A DNA stretch of 22,389 nucleotides from assembly GCA_023389745.1 (NCBI GenBank), contig JAEWED010000186.1, positions 1-22,389 on the forward strand. The letters run 5' to 3'. This document shows positions 1 through 5,797 of the stretch, piece after piece. The DNA comes from Actinomycetes bacterium (GTDB lineage Bacteria > Actinomycetota > Acidimicrobiia > Acidimicrobiales > Microtrichaceae). The notes under the pieces are model-generated. The model was not told where the DNA came from. It did no database searches and saw only the letters and a program-made list of their open reading frames with translations. Made by a program: the position numbers and the translations under genes. Position 1 is the stretch's first letter. Each line of letters begins with the position of its first letter.

Positions 1-224
1 GTGGGCCACGACGAGAGCGAGTCGATCACCGAGCGGTCGAGCGGTCCCACCGACGCCACGGCGTCGCCCGCGCCGGCGAGCAGCATCGCGATGCGGCGAC
101 GCGCGAGCTCCAGCAACCGAGTGGGACCGGCGGACGCCACGGTCCCCAGCACGACGTCGAAGGCGTCGAACGCGCTCGGGGCGAGCGCCCGCACGTCGAC
201 GGCATCGGCAGCGTTCGAGGACAC
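1..224 (-). CDS. Partial gene (5' part): possible CMD/AhpD-like protein
   Basis: This reading frame leaves the window at base 1, so only the first 74 or so residues are visible. It starts at a GTG (222-224), and an in-frame TAA lies five codons upstream, so no earlier start is possible. The visible part is helical, with an Arg-rich stretch (LELARRRIAMLLAGAGD) and then DRSVIDSLSSWPT. That layout recalls the N-terminal half of carboxymuconolactone decarboxylase/AhpD-like proteins, in which a helix rich in LxRLRxA precedes a 'WPTSPLF' type segment. The catalytic CxxC region, if present, would lie outside the window. The family assignment is a weak resemblance, while the frame itself is well supported by codon pattern and promoter position. 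The gene is divergent from the PAP2 gene. Confidence 0.5.
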   Translation of the reverse strand, partial: MSSNAADAVDVRALAPSAFDAFDVVLGTVASAGPTRLLELARRRIAMLLAGAGDAVASVGPLDRSVIDSLSSWP

Positions 225-230
225 GACCCG

Positions 231-236
231 ACCTTA
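231..236 (-). promoter_or_regulatory. TANNNT -10 element for a leaderless start
   Basis: On the minus strand TAAGGT is followed by six bases and then the GTG start at 224. This is the TANNNT-N6-start arrangement typical of leaderless actinobacterial transcripts. No Shine-Dalgarno sequence at a useful distance competes with it. No convincing -35 box is visible. Confidence 0.5.
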
Positions 237-250
237 CCGACAGGTGCTCC

Positions 251-276
251 GGGTGGCCGATCCCCACCGTGGGTAC
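251..276 (+). promoter_or_regulatory. SigB/SigF-type promoter for the PAP2 gene
   Basis: GGGTAC (271-276) is preceded by GGGT (251-254, matching GNNT) with a 16-base spacer. This fits the GNNT-N14-16-GGGTA(C/T) pattern known for actinobacterial SigB/SigF. A start about 7 bases downstream would give a leader of roughly 28 bases containing the AAGGAG ribosome-binding site at 298-303. The -35 match is minimal, but the -10 is perfect. Confidence 0.55.
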
Positions 277-310
277 GTGCCGTGGACGCCGTCGTGAAGG
301 AGCACTCCCG

Positions 311-1093
311 ATGCAACTCGTCCGGCCGCCGGATCCGTTGGTCGCAGCACCCGGTGCATCGGGCCGCACCGCCGACGAGCGCGGCACACGGTGGTGGATC
401 GAGGTGGGTGCGGCCCTGATCGTCGCGCTGGCCTATGTGCTGGGTCCGCGTTCGGAACCCGGGCCGGAGCTGATCGCCCGGGCCGAGCAGAACGCTCGGA
501 CGCTCTACCGGTTCGAGCAGTGGCTGCAGATCGACATCGAGGCCGGTGTACAGCGCGTCGTCGCCGAGGCGGGACTCCTGGTGCCGGTGAACTGGCTCTA
601 CGGAACGCTGCACTTCGTGGTGACCGCACTCGTGCTCGTCGACCTGTACCGCCGGCGACCGGGGGACTACCAGCGCTGGAGGGCCGCGTTCGTGTTGTCG
701 AGCGTCGCCGCGTTCCTCTTCTACCGGTGGTGGCCCGTCGCGCCGCCCCGCCTGGTCCTCGACGACTCCGGAGCCCCGTTGCTGGTCGACACCCTGGCCG
801 AGCACGCCGCCCCGTGGACCTTCCACTCCGGGGCGATGAGCGAGGTGGCGAACCAGTACGCCGCCATGCCGAGCATGCACGCCGGCTGGGCGCTGTTCTG
901 CGCCCTGGCCTTGGGCATCGGCCGAGGTGTTCGGGTGCGGATCGCGCTGCTCGCCTATCCCGCGGTCGTGACGGCCGTGATCATGGCGTCGGGCAACCAC
1001 TACCTCGTGGACGCACTCGGCGGCTTCCTCGTCATCGGGGCGGGCCTGGCGGCCGTCCGTGGCGCGGAGGCGGTGTTCAACGGTGCTCGATGA
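311..1093 (+). CDS. PAP2-superfamily membrane phosphatase/phosphotransferase
   Basis: A 260-residue integral membrane protein of the PAP2 (type 2 phosphatidic acid phosphatase) superfamily, of the inositolphosphotransferase-like type. The three signature blocks are present: FYRWWPVAPPR (137-147), PSMH (187-190) and GNHYLVD (H230, D234), with hydrophobic helices around and between them (about 29-45, 97-111, 125-140, 192-205, 210-227, 236-250). Known members act on lipid phosphates or transfer phosphoalcohol head groups at the membrane face; the substrate here is unknown. The ATG at 311 is chosen because AAGGAG (298-303) lies 7 bases upstream; a longer in-frame form from 269 would lack this site. 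The 3' end overlaps the convergent iron-enzyme gene by 17 bases. A SigF-type promoter motif lies upstream, so stress control is likely. Confidence 0.85.
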   Translation: MQLVRPPDPLVAAPGASGRTADERGTRWWIEVGAALIVALAYVLGPRSEPGPELIARAEQNARTLYRFEQWLQIDIEAGVQRVVAEAGLLVPVNWLYGTLHFVVTALVLVDLYRRRPGDYQRWRAAFVLSSVAAFLFYRWWPVAPPRLVLDDSGAPLLVDTLAEHAAPWTFHSGAMSEVANQYAAMPSMHAGWALFCALALGIGRGVRVRIALLAYPAVVTAVIMASGNHYLVDALGGFLVIGAGLAAVRGAEAVFNGAR

Positions 1094-2120
1094 CCGACCG
1101 GATCGTCTCGAAGAAGCGGTGGTTCGCCTGATGGCGCCAGCGTGCCCCGTCGACCATGCGAGGACCCCACTCGGGGAACTGCTCCTCGAGCGGGGCGACG
1201 ACGTGGTCGAGCCACTCCTTGCCGTGGCGCGGGTCGGCATCCGCGTGCTCCTCGTAGAACGGCAGCGTGCCCTCGGGGGCGTCGACCCGCCGCAGCGCGG
1301 CGATCACGGCGCGGCACCGGGGGCCGGCCTGCATCTCGAGCAGGCCGAGGGCGCCCAGCAGCTCGGGCTGCAGCGACCGGTTCGTGGCCAACACCCCGCC
1401 GAGCACCATCCGGTGGAGGGCCTCGACGGGCAGCTCGGCCCTGGGAAGTCGGGGCATCCGGCTGGCGGCGACCAGGTCGTCGTGCAGCACCGTGTGCACC
1501 TGGGCGAGCTCGCCCCGACCCATCTCGTCCCAGTAGTTGGCGCCGAGGGTGACCTTCGGCCCGTCGTGGATGCCGACCTGGGCCAGCGCGACGAGGTCGT
1601 CGAACCCCGCGTCCGGCCCGCCCTCGTGGGCCAGGAAGTCGACGATCTGCTCCCAGGTGGCCTCGTCGGCCAACCAGCGGTAGACGTCCGGCACGAGCTC
1701 GGCCGCGCCGACCCGGCGCATCGCCGCAACCGCGGTCGTGTTCCCGGTCAGTTCGAGGCCGTCGTCGACGACTCCGACACGCACCCGATCCAGGTACCGC
1801 GCCTCGAGGTCGCGCTTGAGCTCGATCACGATCGGGTGGAACTGGAACCGCTCCCGCCCGCCCAGGGTGGGCACGGGAGCCATCCAGAGGTCGGTCAGGT
1901 CGAGCAGCGTCACCAACTCGTCGCGTTCGTCGACCGTGTGCGTCGCCCGCAGCTCGTTCCACACATCCGCGTCGTCGACGGTCATGGCCAGCTCGAGGCG
2001 GACGTGCAACGGCGTCGTGGTGTCGACCGGATCGACGCGAGGCCGGGCCCGCCCCGTCTGTGAAGGGCGCGAGGGGAAACGGTGCGGTGAGGAGGGGAAC
2101 AGCAGTCTCGACGGGCTCAT
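1077..2120 (-). CDS. Iron-containing redox enzyme family (heme-oxygenase-like fold)
   Basis: A 347-residue protein of the iron-containing redox enzyme family (heme-oxygenase-like di-iron oxidase/oxygenase fold). Family hallmarks are visible in the C-terminal 200 residues: an NYWDEMGRGELAQVH block (Glu and His ligands) and later FYEEHADADPRHGKEW, the EExH...DxxH block that supplies further metal ligands. Such enzymes use O2 and two irons for oxidation or C-C/C-N cleavage; the substrate cannot be read from sequence. The first 45 or so residues are Ser/Arg/Pro-rich and unlike the rest. The start is nevertheless placed at ATG 2120 because it overlaps the methyltransferase stop as ATGA and has GGGAG upstream, pointing to translational coupling. 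A later start at the MTVDD methionine is possible. It is probably the second gene of a two-gene unit driven by the promoter at 2796-2821. Confidence 0.8.
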   Translation of the reverse strand: MSPSRLLFPSSPHRFPSRPSQTGRARPRVDPVDTTTPLHVRLELAMTVDDADVWNELRATHTVDERDELVTLLDLTDLWMAPVPTLGGRERFQFHPIVIELKRDLEARYLDRVRVGVVDDGLELTGNTTAVAAMRRVGAAELVPDVYRWLADEATWEQIVDFLAHEGGPDAGFDDLVALAQVGIHDGPKVTLGANYWDEMGRGELAQVHTVLHDDLVAASRMPRLPRAELPVEALHRMVLGGVLATNRSLQPELLGALGLLEMQAGPRCRAVIAALRRVDAPEGTLPFYEEHADADPRHGKEWLDHVVAPLEEQFPEWGPRMVDGARWRHQANHRFFETIRSVIEHR

Positions 2121-2785
2121 GATCGGTCTCCCTCGGGTCGTCGGTGGTCGGTGCCGCGGGCAGCGCGCTCGAGCGCGAGCACCGCTCGATGCGAGTCGTG
2201 CTCGCGGATCTCGGTGATGCCGAGCGTGTCGGGCAGCAGCGGTGCCAGGTCCATCGCCTGGGTCGCTCCGGCAACCTGGACGAGGGCGACCCCGTCGTCG
2301 AGCAGCACCGCGTCGATGACGTCGACGCACTGCCGCAGGAGCGACAGCCCGTCGCTGCCGCCGTCGATCGCCCGGAGCGGATCGTTGGGATGGTCGTGCA
2401 CCTGATCGCTGGGCACGTACGGCGGATCGGCGAGCACCATCGGGAAGCGCTGGGTCGACGAGCGCAGCGTGGCGAGGTCGACGCAGCGGACCTCGACCCG
2501 GTCGGCCAGGCCGGCGGTGAGGGCGTTGCGTCGTGCGAACTCGCACGCCGACTCGCACACGTCGACCTGCACCAGCTCGACGAGTGCGAGTCGGACCGCC
2601 TCGAGCCCGATCTGACCGGCGCCGCAGCAGAGCTCGAGCACCGGCCCCTGCGGGACGCGGGCCAGGAGCTCGGCGGCCCAGCCGCTCTGGAGCAAGGTCC
2701 AGGCCCGGGGCTCGAGGACCGTGTCGTCGTGATCGATGGTCAGCCCGCCGAAGGTCGTTCGGCGGTGCCCGGTAGTCGTGGTCAC
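2117..2785 (-). CDS. Class I SAM-dependent methyltransferase, PrmC/HemK-like
   Basis: A 222-residue Rossmann-fold methyltransferase. Motif I for S-adenosylmethionine is VLELCCGAGQIGLEA (about 49-63), an acidic residue ends the next strand (VQVDVCES), and motif IV is LADPPYVP. The (N/D)PPY signature is shared by N-methyltransferases such as HemK/PrmC (glutamine) and by RNA/DNA amino-methyltransferases. The length is that of a bare catalytic domain, without the N-terminal helical domain of true PrmC, so the target is open. The start is GTG at 2785; upstream bases are G-rich but show no good Shine-Dalgarno. A SigF-type motif ends 10 bases before the start, suggesting an almost leaderless message. 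Its TGA overlaps the ATG of the iron redox enzyme, so the pair probably acts together. Confidence 0.83.
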   Translation of the reverse strand: MTTTTGHRRTTFGGLTIDHDDTVLEPRAWTLLQSGWAAELLARVPQGPVLELCCGAGQIGLEAVRLALVELVQVDVCESACEFARRNALTAGLADRVEVRCVDLATLRSSTQRFPMVLADPPYVPSDQVHDHPNDPLRAIDGGSDGLSLLRQCVDVIDAVLLDDGVALVQVAGATQAMDLAPLLPDTLGITEIREHDSHRAVLALERAARGTDHRRPEGDRS

Positions 2786-2795
2786 GGCCCCGCCC

Positions 2796-2821
2796 TACCC
2801 GGGGCCACGGCAGCTCGAAAC
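2796..2821 (-). promoter_or_regulatory. SigB/SigF-type promoter for the methyltransferase-iron enzyme pair
   Basis: On the minus strand GTTT (2818-2821) and GGGTA (2796-2800) are separated by 17 bases, close to the known SigF form GTTT-N15-17-GGGTA. It fills the 40-base gap between the MBL-fold gene and the methyltransferase. Ten bases separate GGGTA from the GTG start, so the predicted leader is 0-3 bases. Confidence 0.7.
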
Positions 2822-2825
2822 GCCG

Positions 2826-3686
2826 TCACGACCGCAGGTCCTCGGCCCGGAAGCGCAGGGTCTCGCCGTGGCCCAGAGAGTGCAGGGTCGTCTCGAGGCC
2901 CGCCCCGTCGACCGCTCGGCGGAAGTCGTCCAACGGTGATCGGAACACCGTGTAGTCGTCGATGTGGATGGGGACCGCGTGTCGTGGTGCGAGGATGCGC
3001 AGCGCCTCGACACCCTGTCGGCCGTCCATCGACAGGCTGATGCCCAGGACGCGGGTGCCGCCCAGGTGCAGCAGGGCCAGGTGCAGATCGGGGCAGCGCT
3101 CGGGGATCTGGCGGAGGCGGTCGTGGACCAGGGTGTCGCCGGACACGTAGAGCCTCAGCGTCGGCTCGCCACGGTTGGCGAACTCCCACACGCTGCCCAT
3201 CACCGGGGGCAGGAACAGGTGGAGCGGCACGGGTGCGTGCCGCGCCGGGGTCGCGGTGATTCGCAGCTGCCGGGCTCCACGTCGCAACATCTGGGTCTGC
3301 CAGGTCTTCAGCGGTCGTCGGTCGGTGAAGCCCTGCCGGCCGAGCTGCCGCGCCGCATGGCGGGTCGTCACGATGGGCACGTGCTTCGGGAGCTCTCGGG
3401 CCGCCCGATCGTCGAAGTGGTCCCCGTGGTGGTGGGACAGCACGATCGCGTCCAACGGCGGCAGGTCCGCGATCTCGAGCGCCGGGTCGGTGAGCCGTCG
3501 GCTCCGCAGCCCGCCGCCCAACGGTGCGTGCTCGCCCTGGTGCAGGAAGTTCGGGTCGGTGAGCACCGTGAAACCGCCGTATCGCAGCAGCACCGTGGCG
3601 GTGCCGATGAAGGTGAGCTGGCCCACATCGAGGCTCGCATCGGCGCGACCGTCCGGAGCGAGCTCGATGACACGGTGCTCCACCAT
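2826..3686 (-). CDS. Metallo-beta-lactamase-fold hydrolase (UlaG/NAPE-PLD-like)
   Basis: A 286-residue MBL-fold metallohydrolase. The N-terminal strand block LTFIGTATVLLRYGGFTVLTDP and the metal-binding LSHHHGDHFD (HxHxDH) are clear. A downstream RHAPVPLHLF, the SGDT turn with its bridging Asp, and a late IHIDDY block complete the fold. The pattern is that of the UlaG/NAPE-PLD-like group acting on phosphodiester or lactone bonds in soluble substrates; the substrate is unknown. The start at ATG 3686 is preferred over ATG 3710 because GGAGG (minus strand, 3692-3696) lies 5 bases upstream. The gene is divergent from the alcohol dehydrogenase and has its own GGGTA motif (3741-3745), which predicts a leader of about 47 bases. 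Confidence 0.85.
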   Translation of the reverse strand: MVEHRVIELAPDGRADASLDVGQLTFIGTATVLLRYGGFTVLTDPNFLHQGEHAPLGGGLRSRRLTDPALEIADLPPLDAIVLSHHHGDHFDDRAARELPKHVPIVTTRHAARQLGRQGFTDRRPLKTWQTQMLRRGARQLRITATPARHAPVPLHLFLPPVMGSVWEFANRGEPTLRLYVSGDTLVHDRLRQIPERCPDLHLALLHLGGTRVLGISLSMDGRQGVEALRILAPRHAVPIHIDDYTVFRSPLDDFRRAVDGAGLETTLHSLGHGETLRFRAEDLRS

Positions 3687-3740
3687 CGGCTCCTCCCGTT
3701 CGGGCGACATCGGTGCCGGTCACGACGCTGCACGGGTTCC

Positions 3741-3764
3741 TACCCCGGGCAGGGGCGAGCAGTC
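3741..3764 (-). promoter_or_regulatory. Possible SigB/SigF-type promoter for the MBL-fold gene
   Basis: The minus strand reads GACT (3761-3764), a 15-base spacer, then GGGTA (3741-3745). The -10 core is perfect, while the -35 box only meets the loose GNNT form. It faces the MBL-fold gene inside a divergent control region. Confidence 0.5.
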
Positions 3765-3775
3765 GCCGCCGAGCG

Positions 3776-3847
3776 GTTCCGTCGACGTGTCGCTGGGTAC
3801 CGCCAGGCGAGCACCCCCCCGGGTACTCGACGCGACCTGGCCGGGTA
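3776..3847 (+). promoter_or_regulatory. Cluster of three GGGTA motifs upstream of the dehydrogenase
   Basis: Three plus-strand GGGTA cores occur at 3795-3799, 3821-3825 and 3843-3847. The first is a good SigB/SigF-type promoter: GTTC (3776-3779), a 15-base spacer, then GGGTAC. The other two lack a convincing -35 at normal spacing and may be accessory or chance. All three point to the dehydrogenase at 3931. Initiation from the first would give a leader of about 124 bases, from the last about 76. Confidence 0.6.
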
Positions 3848-3857
3848 GGCGCGCGTC

Positions 3858-3913
3858 GGACGTAGTCGACGAGCGAGACGTCCCCGAGGACGACAGCGGG
3901 ACGAGCCGTCCCG
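3858..3913 (+). promoter_or_regulatory. Dehydrogenase leader with interchangeable hairpin arms
   Basis: GGACG occurs at 3858, 3888 and 3899, and its complement CGTCC at 3879 and 3907. The best hairpin is CGGGACG/CGTCCCG with a 3-base loop (3897-3913), ending 7 bases before the GGAGG ribosome-binding site (3921-3925). A second hairpin is CGTCC/GGACG with a CCGA loop (3879-3892). The arms can pair in mutually exclusive ways, as in attenuators and riboswitch expression platforms. No ligand-binding domain is recognised, so this remains a structural prediction. Confidence 0.35.
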
Positions 3914-3930
3914 ATGACACGGAGGTACGA

Positions 3931-5118
3931 ATGCGAGCAGTGACATGGCACGGGAAGCGGGACGTGAGGGTCGACGACGTGCCCGACCCCACCATCGAGT
4001 CACCCACAGATGCGATCATCAGGGTCACCACGTCGGGGCTGTGCGGATCCGACCTGCACCTCTACGAGGTGCTGGGCGCGTTCATGGGTGAGGGCGACAT
4101 CCTCGGCCACGAACCGATGGGGGTCGTCGAGGCGGTCGGATCCCAGGTCACCGATCTGGCGGTCGGCGACCGGGTGGTGATCCCGTTCAACATCTCCTGC
4201 GGGCACTGCTTCATGTGCACCCGTGGTCTGTACTCGCAGTGCGAGACCACGCAGGTCCACGAGTACGGGTGCGGCGCCGCGCTGTTCGGCTATTCGAAGA
4301 TGTACGGACAGGTGCCGGGCGGCCAGGCCGAGTACCTCCGTGTGCCACAGGCGCAGTTCGGTCCGATCAAGGTGCCCGAGGGGCCGCCCGACGACCGGTT
4401 CGTCTACCTCTCCGACGTGATGCCCACCGCGTGGCAGGCCGTCGAGTACGCGGCGATACCCGACGGCGGCAGCGTCGTGGTGCTCGGCCTTGGGCCGATC
4501 GGTGACATGAGCACGCGCATCGCCCGCCTGCGTGGTGCCGACACCGTGATCGGAGTGGACCTCGTCCCCGAGCGCCTCGCTCGTGCCGAGGGCAACGGCG
4601 TCACGACCGTCGACCTGTCGACGGTGGGTGACGGCCTCACGTCGGTCATCCGGGACCTGACCGGCGGTCGGGGCCCCGACTCGGTGATCGATGCGGTCGG
4701 CATGGAGGCCCACGGCTCGCCCGTCGGCAAGACGATGCAGCAGCTGGCCGGGATGCTGCCGGACGGGTTGCAGCGAAAGCTGATGCAGACCGCCGGCATG
4801 GACCGATTGGCTGCGTTGCACGCAGCGATCGACATGGTGCGACGCGGCGGCACCATCTCACTCTCGGGGGTGTACGGCGGGGCGGCGGATCCGATGCCCA
4901 TGCTCCAGCTGTTCGACAAGCAGATCCAGCTCCGGATGGGCCAGGCGAACGTGAAGCGGTGGATCGACGACCTGATGCCGCTGGTCGTGGACGACGCGGA
5001 CCCGTTGGGCGCCGAGTCGTTCGCGACGCACCGGGTCCCGCTCGAGGACGCGCCGAAGGCGTATGCGGCGTTCCAGAACAAGGAGGACGGCGCCATCAAG
5101 GTGCTCTTCACACCCTGA
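3931..5118 (+). CDS. Zinc-dependent alcohol dehydrogenase, formaldehyde dehydrogenase-like
   Basis: A 395-residue medium-chain dehydrogenase (MDR) that oxidises alcohols or aldehydes with NAD(P). Catalytic zinc ligands are C38 (GLCGSD) and H60-E61 (GHEPMG). The structural zinc loop has C90, C93, C96 and C104. The cofactor-binding GxGxxG is at 186-191 (LGLGPIG), followed by GVDL whose Asp favours NAD. The length and the extended C-terminal domain fit the formaldehyde dehydrogenase-like branch ('FDH-like') rather than short ADHs. The ATG at 3931 follows GGAGG by 5 bases; the frame is open far upstream, but only this start has a ribosome-binding site and matches the family N-terminus. It is transcribed alone, and the gene downstream is convergent. 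Upstream GGGTA motifs suggest stress induction, plausible for detoxifying reactive aldehydes. Confidence 0.9.
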   Translation: MRAVTWHGKRDVRVDDVPDPTIESPTDAIIRVTTSGLCGSDLHLYEVLGAFMGEGDILGHEPMGVVEAVGSQVTDLAVGDRVVIPFNISCGHCFMCTRGLYSQCETTQVHEYGCGAALFGYSKMYGQVPGGQAEYLRVPQAQFGPIKVPEGPPDDRFVYLSDVMPTAWQAVEYAAIPDGGSVVVLGLGPIGDMSTRIARLRGADTVIGVDLVPERLARAEGNGVTTVDLSTVGDGLTSVIRDLTGGRGPDSVIDAVGMEAHGSPVGKTMQQLAGMLPDGLQRKLMQTAGMDRLAALHAAIDMVRRGGTISLSGVYGGAADPMPMLQLFDKQIQLRMGQANVKRWIDDLMPLVVDDADPLGAESFATHRVPLEDAPKAYAAFQNKEDGAIKVLFTP

Positions 5119-5133
5119 CCTCAGCTGGTCAGG
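5114..5133. terminator. Bidirectional hairpin between convergent genes
   Basis: CCTGACC (5114-5120) and GGTCAGG (5127-5133) form a 7-bp perfect stem with a 6-base loop. The arms contain the stop codons of both flanking genes (TGA at 5116-5118, and TGA on the minus strand at 5129-5131). No T-run follows on either side, so termination efficiency is uncertain. Confidence 0.45.
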
Positions 5134-5344
5134 AGTCGGCGGGGTGAAGGTCCTCCCAGTCGGTGTCGGGCGCGAGGTGGCCCTCGGCGGGTGCCTCGTC
5201 GTAGGGCTGCGCCTCGCGGGCGTGGCCACGAAGGTCGTCCTCCCGCTCTGGCGGTGGGTGGTGGCCCACCGGACGGCCGCCGGGGTAGTCCTGGCGCAGG
5301 TCGGACGCCTCGTGGTCGTCGTCGTGTTCGGGGCTGGAGGTCAT
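5129..5344 (-). CDS. Small hydrophilic acidic protein (71 aa), function unknown
   Basis: A 71-residue protein dominated by Asp, Glu, His, Pro, Arg and Gly, with no hydrophobic core segment, membrane segment or cysteine. It should be largely disordered, like the hydrophilins that accompany desiccation or osmotic stress; this is inference from composition. Ten bases upstream of the ATG the minus strand reads GGGTAGGAG. This contains an AGGAG ribosome-binding site and also has a GGGTA core in the same position as in other genes here. The GGGTA contains the TAG stop of the preceding DUF5709 gene, which ends only 9 bases upstream, so cotranscription with that gene is the simpler reading. The gene is convergent with the dehydrogenase. 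Its reality rests on codon pattern, spacing and ribosome-binding site, not on a recognised family. Confidence 0.6.
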   Translation of the reverse strand: MTSSPEHDDDHEASDLRQDYPGGRPVGHHPPPEREDDLRGHAREAQPYDEAPAEGHLAPDTDWEDLHPADS

Positions 5345-5353
5345 GGCCGGCTC

Positions 5354-5722
5354 CTACCCCGTCGGTGGGTCGTCGACCACCGGGTCCACGACGGCACCGT
5401 CGTCGATGCCTCCGTCATCGACGTGCAGCGCCGCCTCCTCGGCGGGCACCGAGCCGTCGTCGGCCTGCTCCGGGTCGGCCTGCTCTGGTGGGCTGGTCGA
5501 GCCATCGAGCTCTTGCACCAACGGGTCCGGGATCTCGCGCTCGACGCTCTCCTCGATCGGTTCGCCCACCTGCTCCTCGGCGGGCGTCAGGCCGTAGTCC
5601 TCGACGCCGAGTGGCCGGTCGGGGGGATAACCCGGCTCGACCTCGGCATCGTCGTCGATGCCGAGGTTGTCGTTGTCGAGCGCTTCGGCAGGGTCCAGTG
5701 GGGCATCACCCGTGTCGCTCAT
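5354..5722 (-). CDS. DUF5709 family acidic protein
   Basis: A 122-residue, strongly acidic protein. The middle block, GYPPDRPLGVEDYGLTPAEE (about 31-50) followed by a GEPIEESVEREIPD segment, matches the actinobacterial DUF5709 pattern 'GYSPP(E/D)RP..V..(W/Y)G.T..E..GE.(L/I)...(L/V).(R/E)E.PD'. The biochemical role of the family is unknown. The second half is Asp/Glu/Pro/Gly-rich and probably disordered. The ATG at 5722 has no Shine-Dalgarno; instead a good SigF-type promoter ends 10 bases upstream, so the message is probably leaderless or nearly so. It heads a likely two-gene unit with the 71-aa protein and is divergent from glgX, with both starts facing GGGTA elements only about 50 bases apart. 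Confidence 0.8.
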   Translation of the reverse strand: MSDTGDAPLDPAEALDNDNLGIDDDAEVEPGYPPDRPLGVEDYGLTPAEEQVGEPIEESVEREIPDPLVQELDGSTSPPEQADPEQADDGSVPAEEAALHVDDGGIDDGAVVDPVVDDPPTG

Positions 5723-5731
5723 GGGCGCGTC

Positions 5732-5757
5732 GTACCCCCGTCAGGAGTCACCCAACC
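5732..5757 (-). promoter_or_regulatory. SigB/SigF-type promoter for the DUF5709 gene
   Basis: The minus strand shows GGTT (5754-5757), a 16-base spacer and GGGTAC (5732-5737), one of the best matches in the window. Ten bases separate GGGTA from the ATG at 5722, and those bases contain no ribosome-binding site. Confidence 0.75.
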
Positions 5758-5762
5758 GGTCG

Positions 5763-5788
5763 GCGTGGAACCGTGCGGGCAGGGGTAG
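5763..5788 (+). promoter_or_regulatory. SigB/SigF-type promoter for the glgX-treY-treZ operon
   Basis: GCGT (5763-5766), a 16-base spacer, then GGGTAG (5783-5788). GGGTA ends 10 bases before the GTG start of glgX at 5798. The following AGGGG (5787-5791) could instead serve as a ribosome-binding site if transcription starts further upstream. The -10 is perfect and the -35 meets only the GNNT form. Confidence 0.6.
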
Positions 5789-5797
5789 GGGTGGCCC

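Noticed and set aside
26..1240. 404-codon minus-strand frame opposite the PAP2 gene
   Set aside because: It is antisense to a gene with all PAP2 motifs, and its 3' part is out of frame with the more convincing partial gene at 1-224.
3821..3847. Second and third GGGTA upstream of the dehydrogenase as independent promoters
   Set aside because: No GNNT or GTTY box at 14-17 bases upstream. They are kept only as part of the cluster.
3175..3930. Long upstream extension of the dehydrogenase frame
   Set aside because: It runs antisense through the MBL-fold gene and the divergent promoter region. The ATG at 3931 has GGAGG and the family N-terminus.
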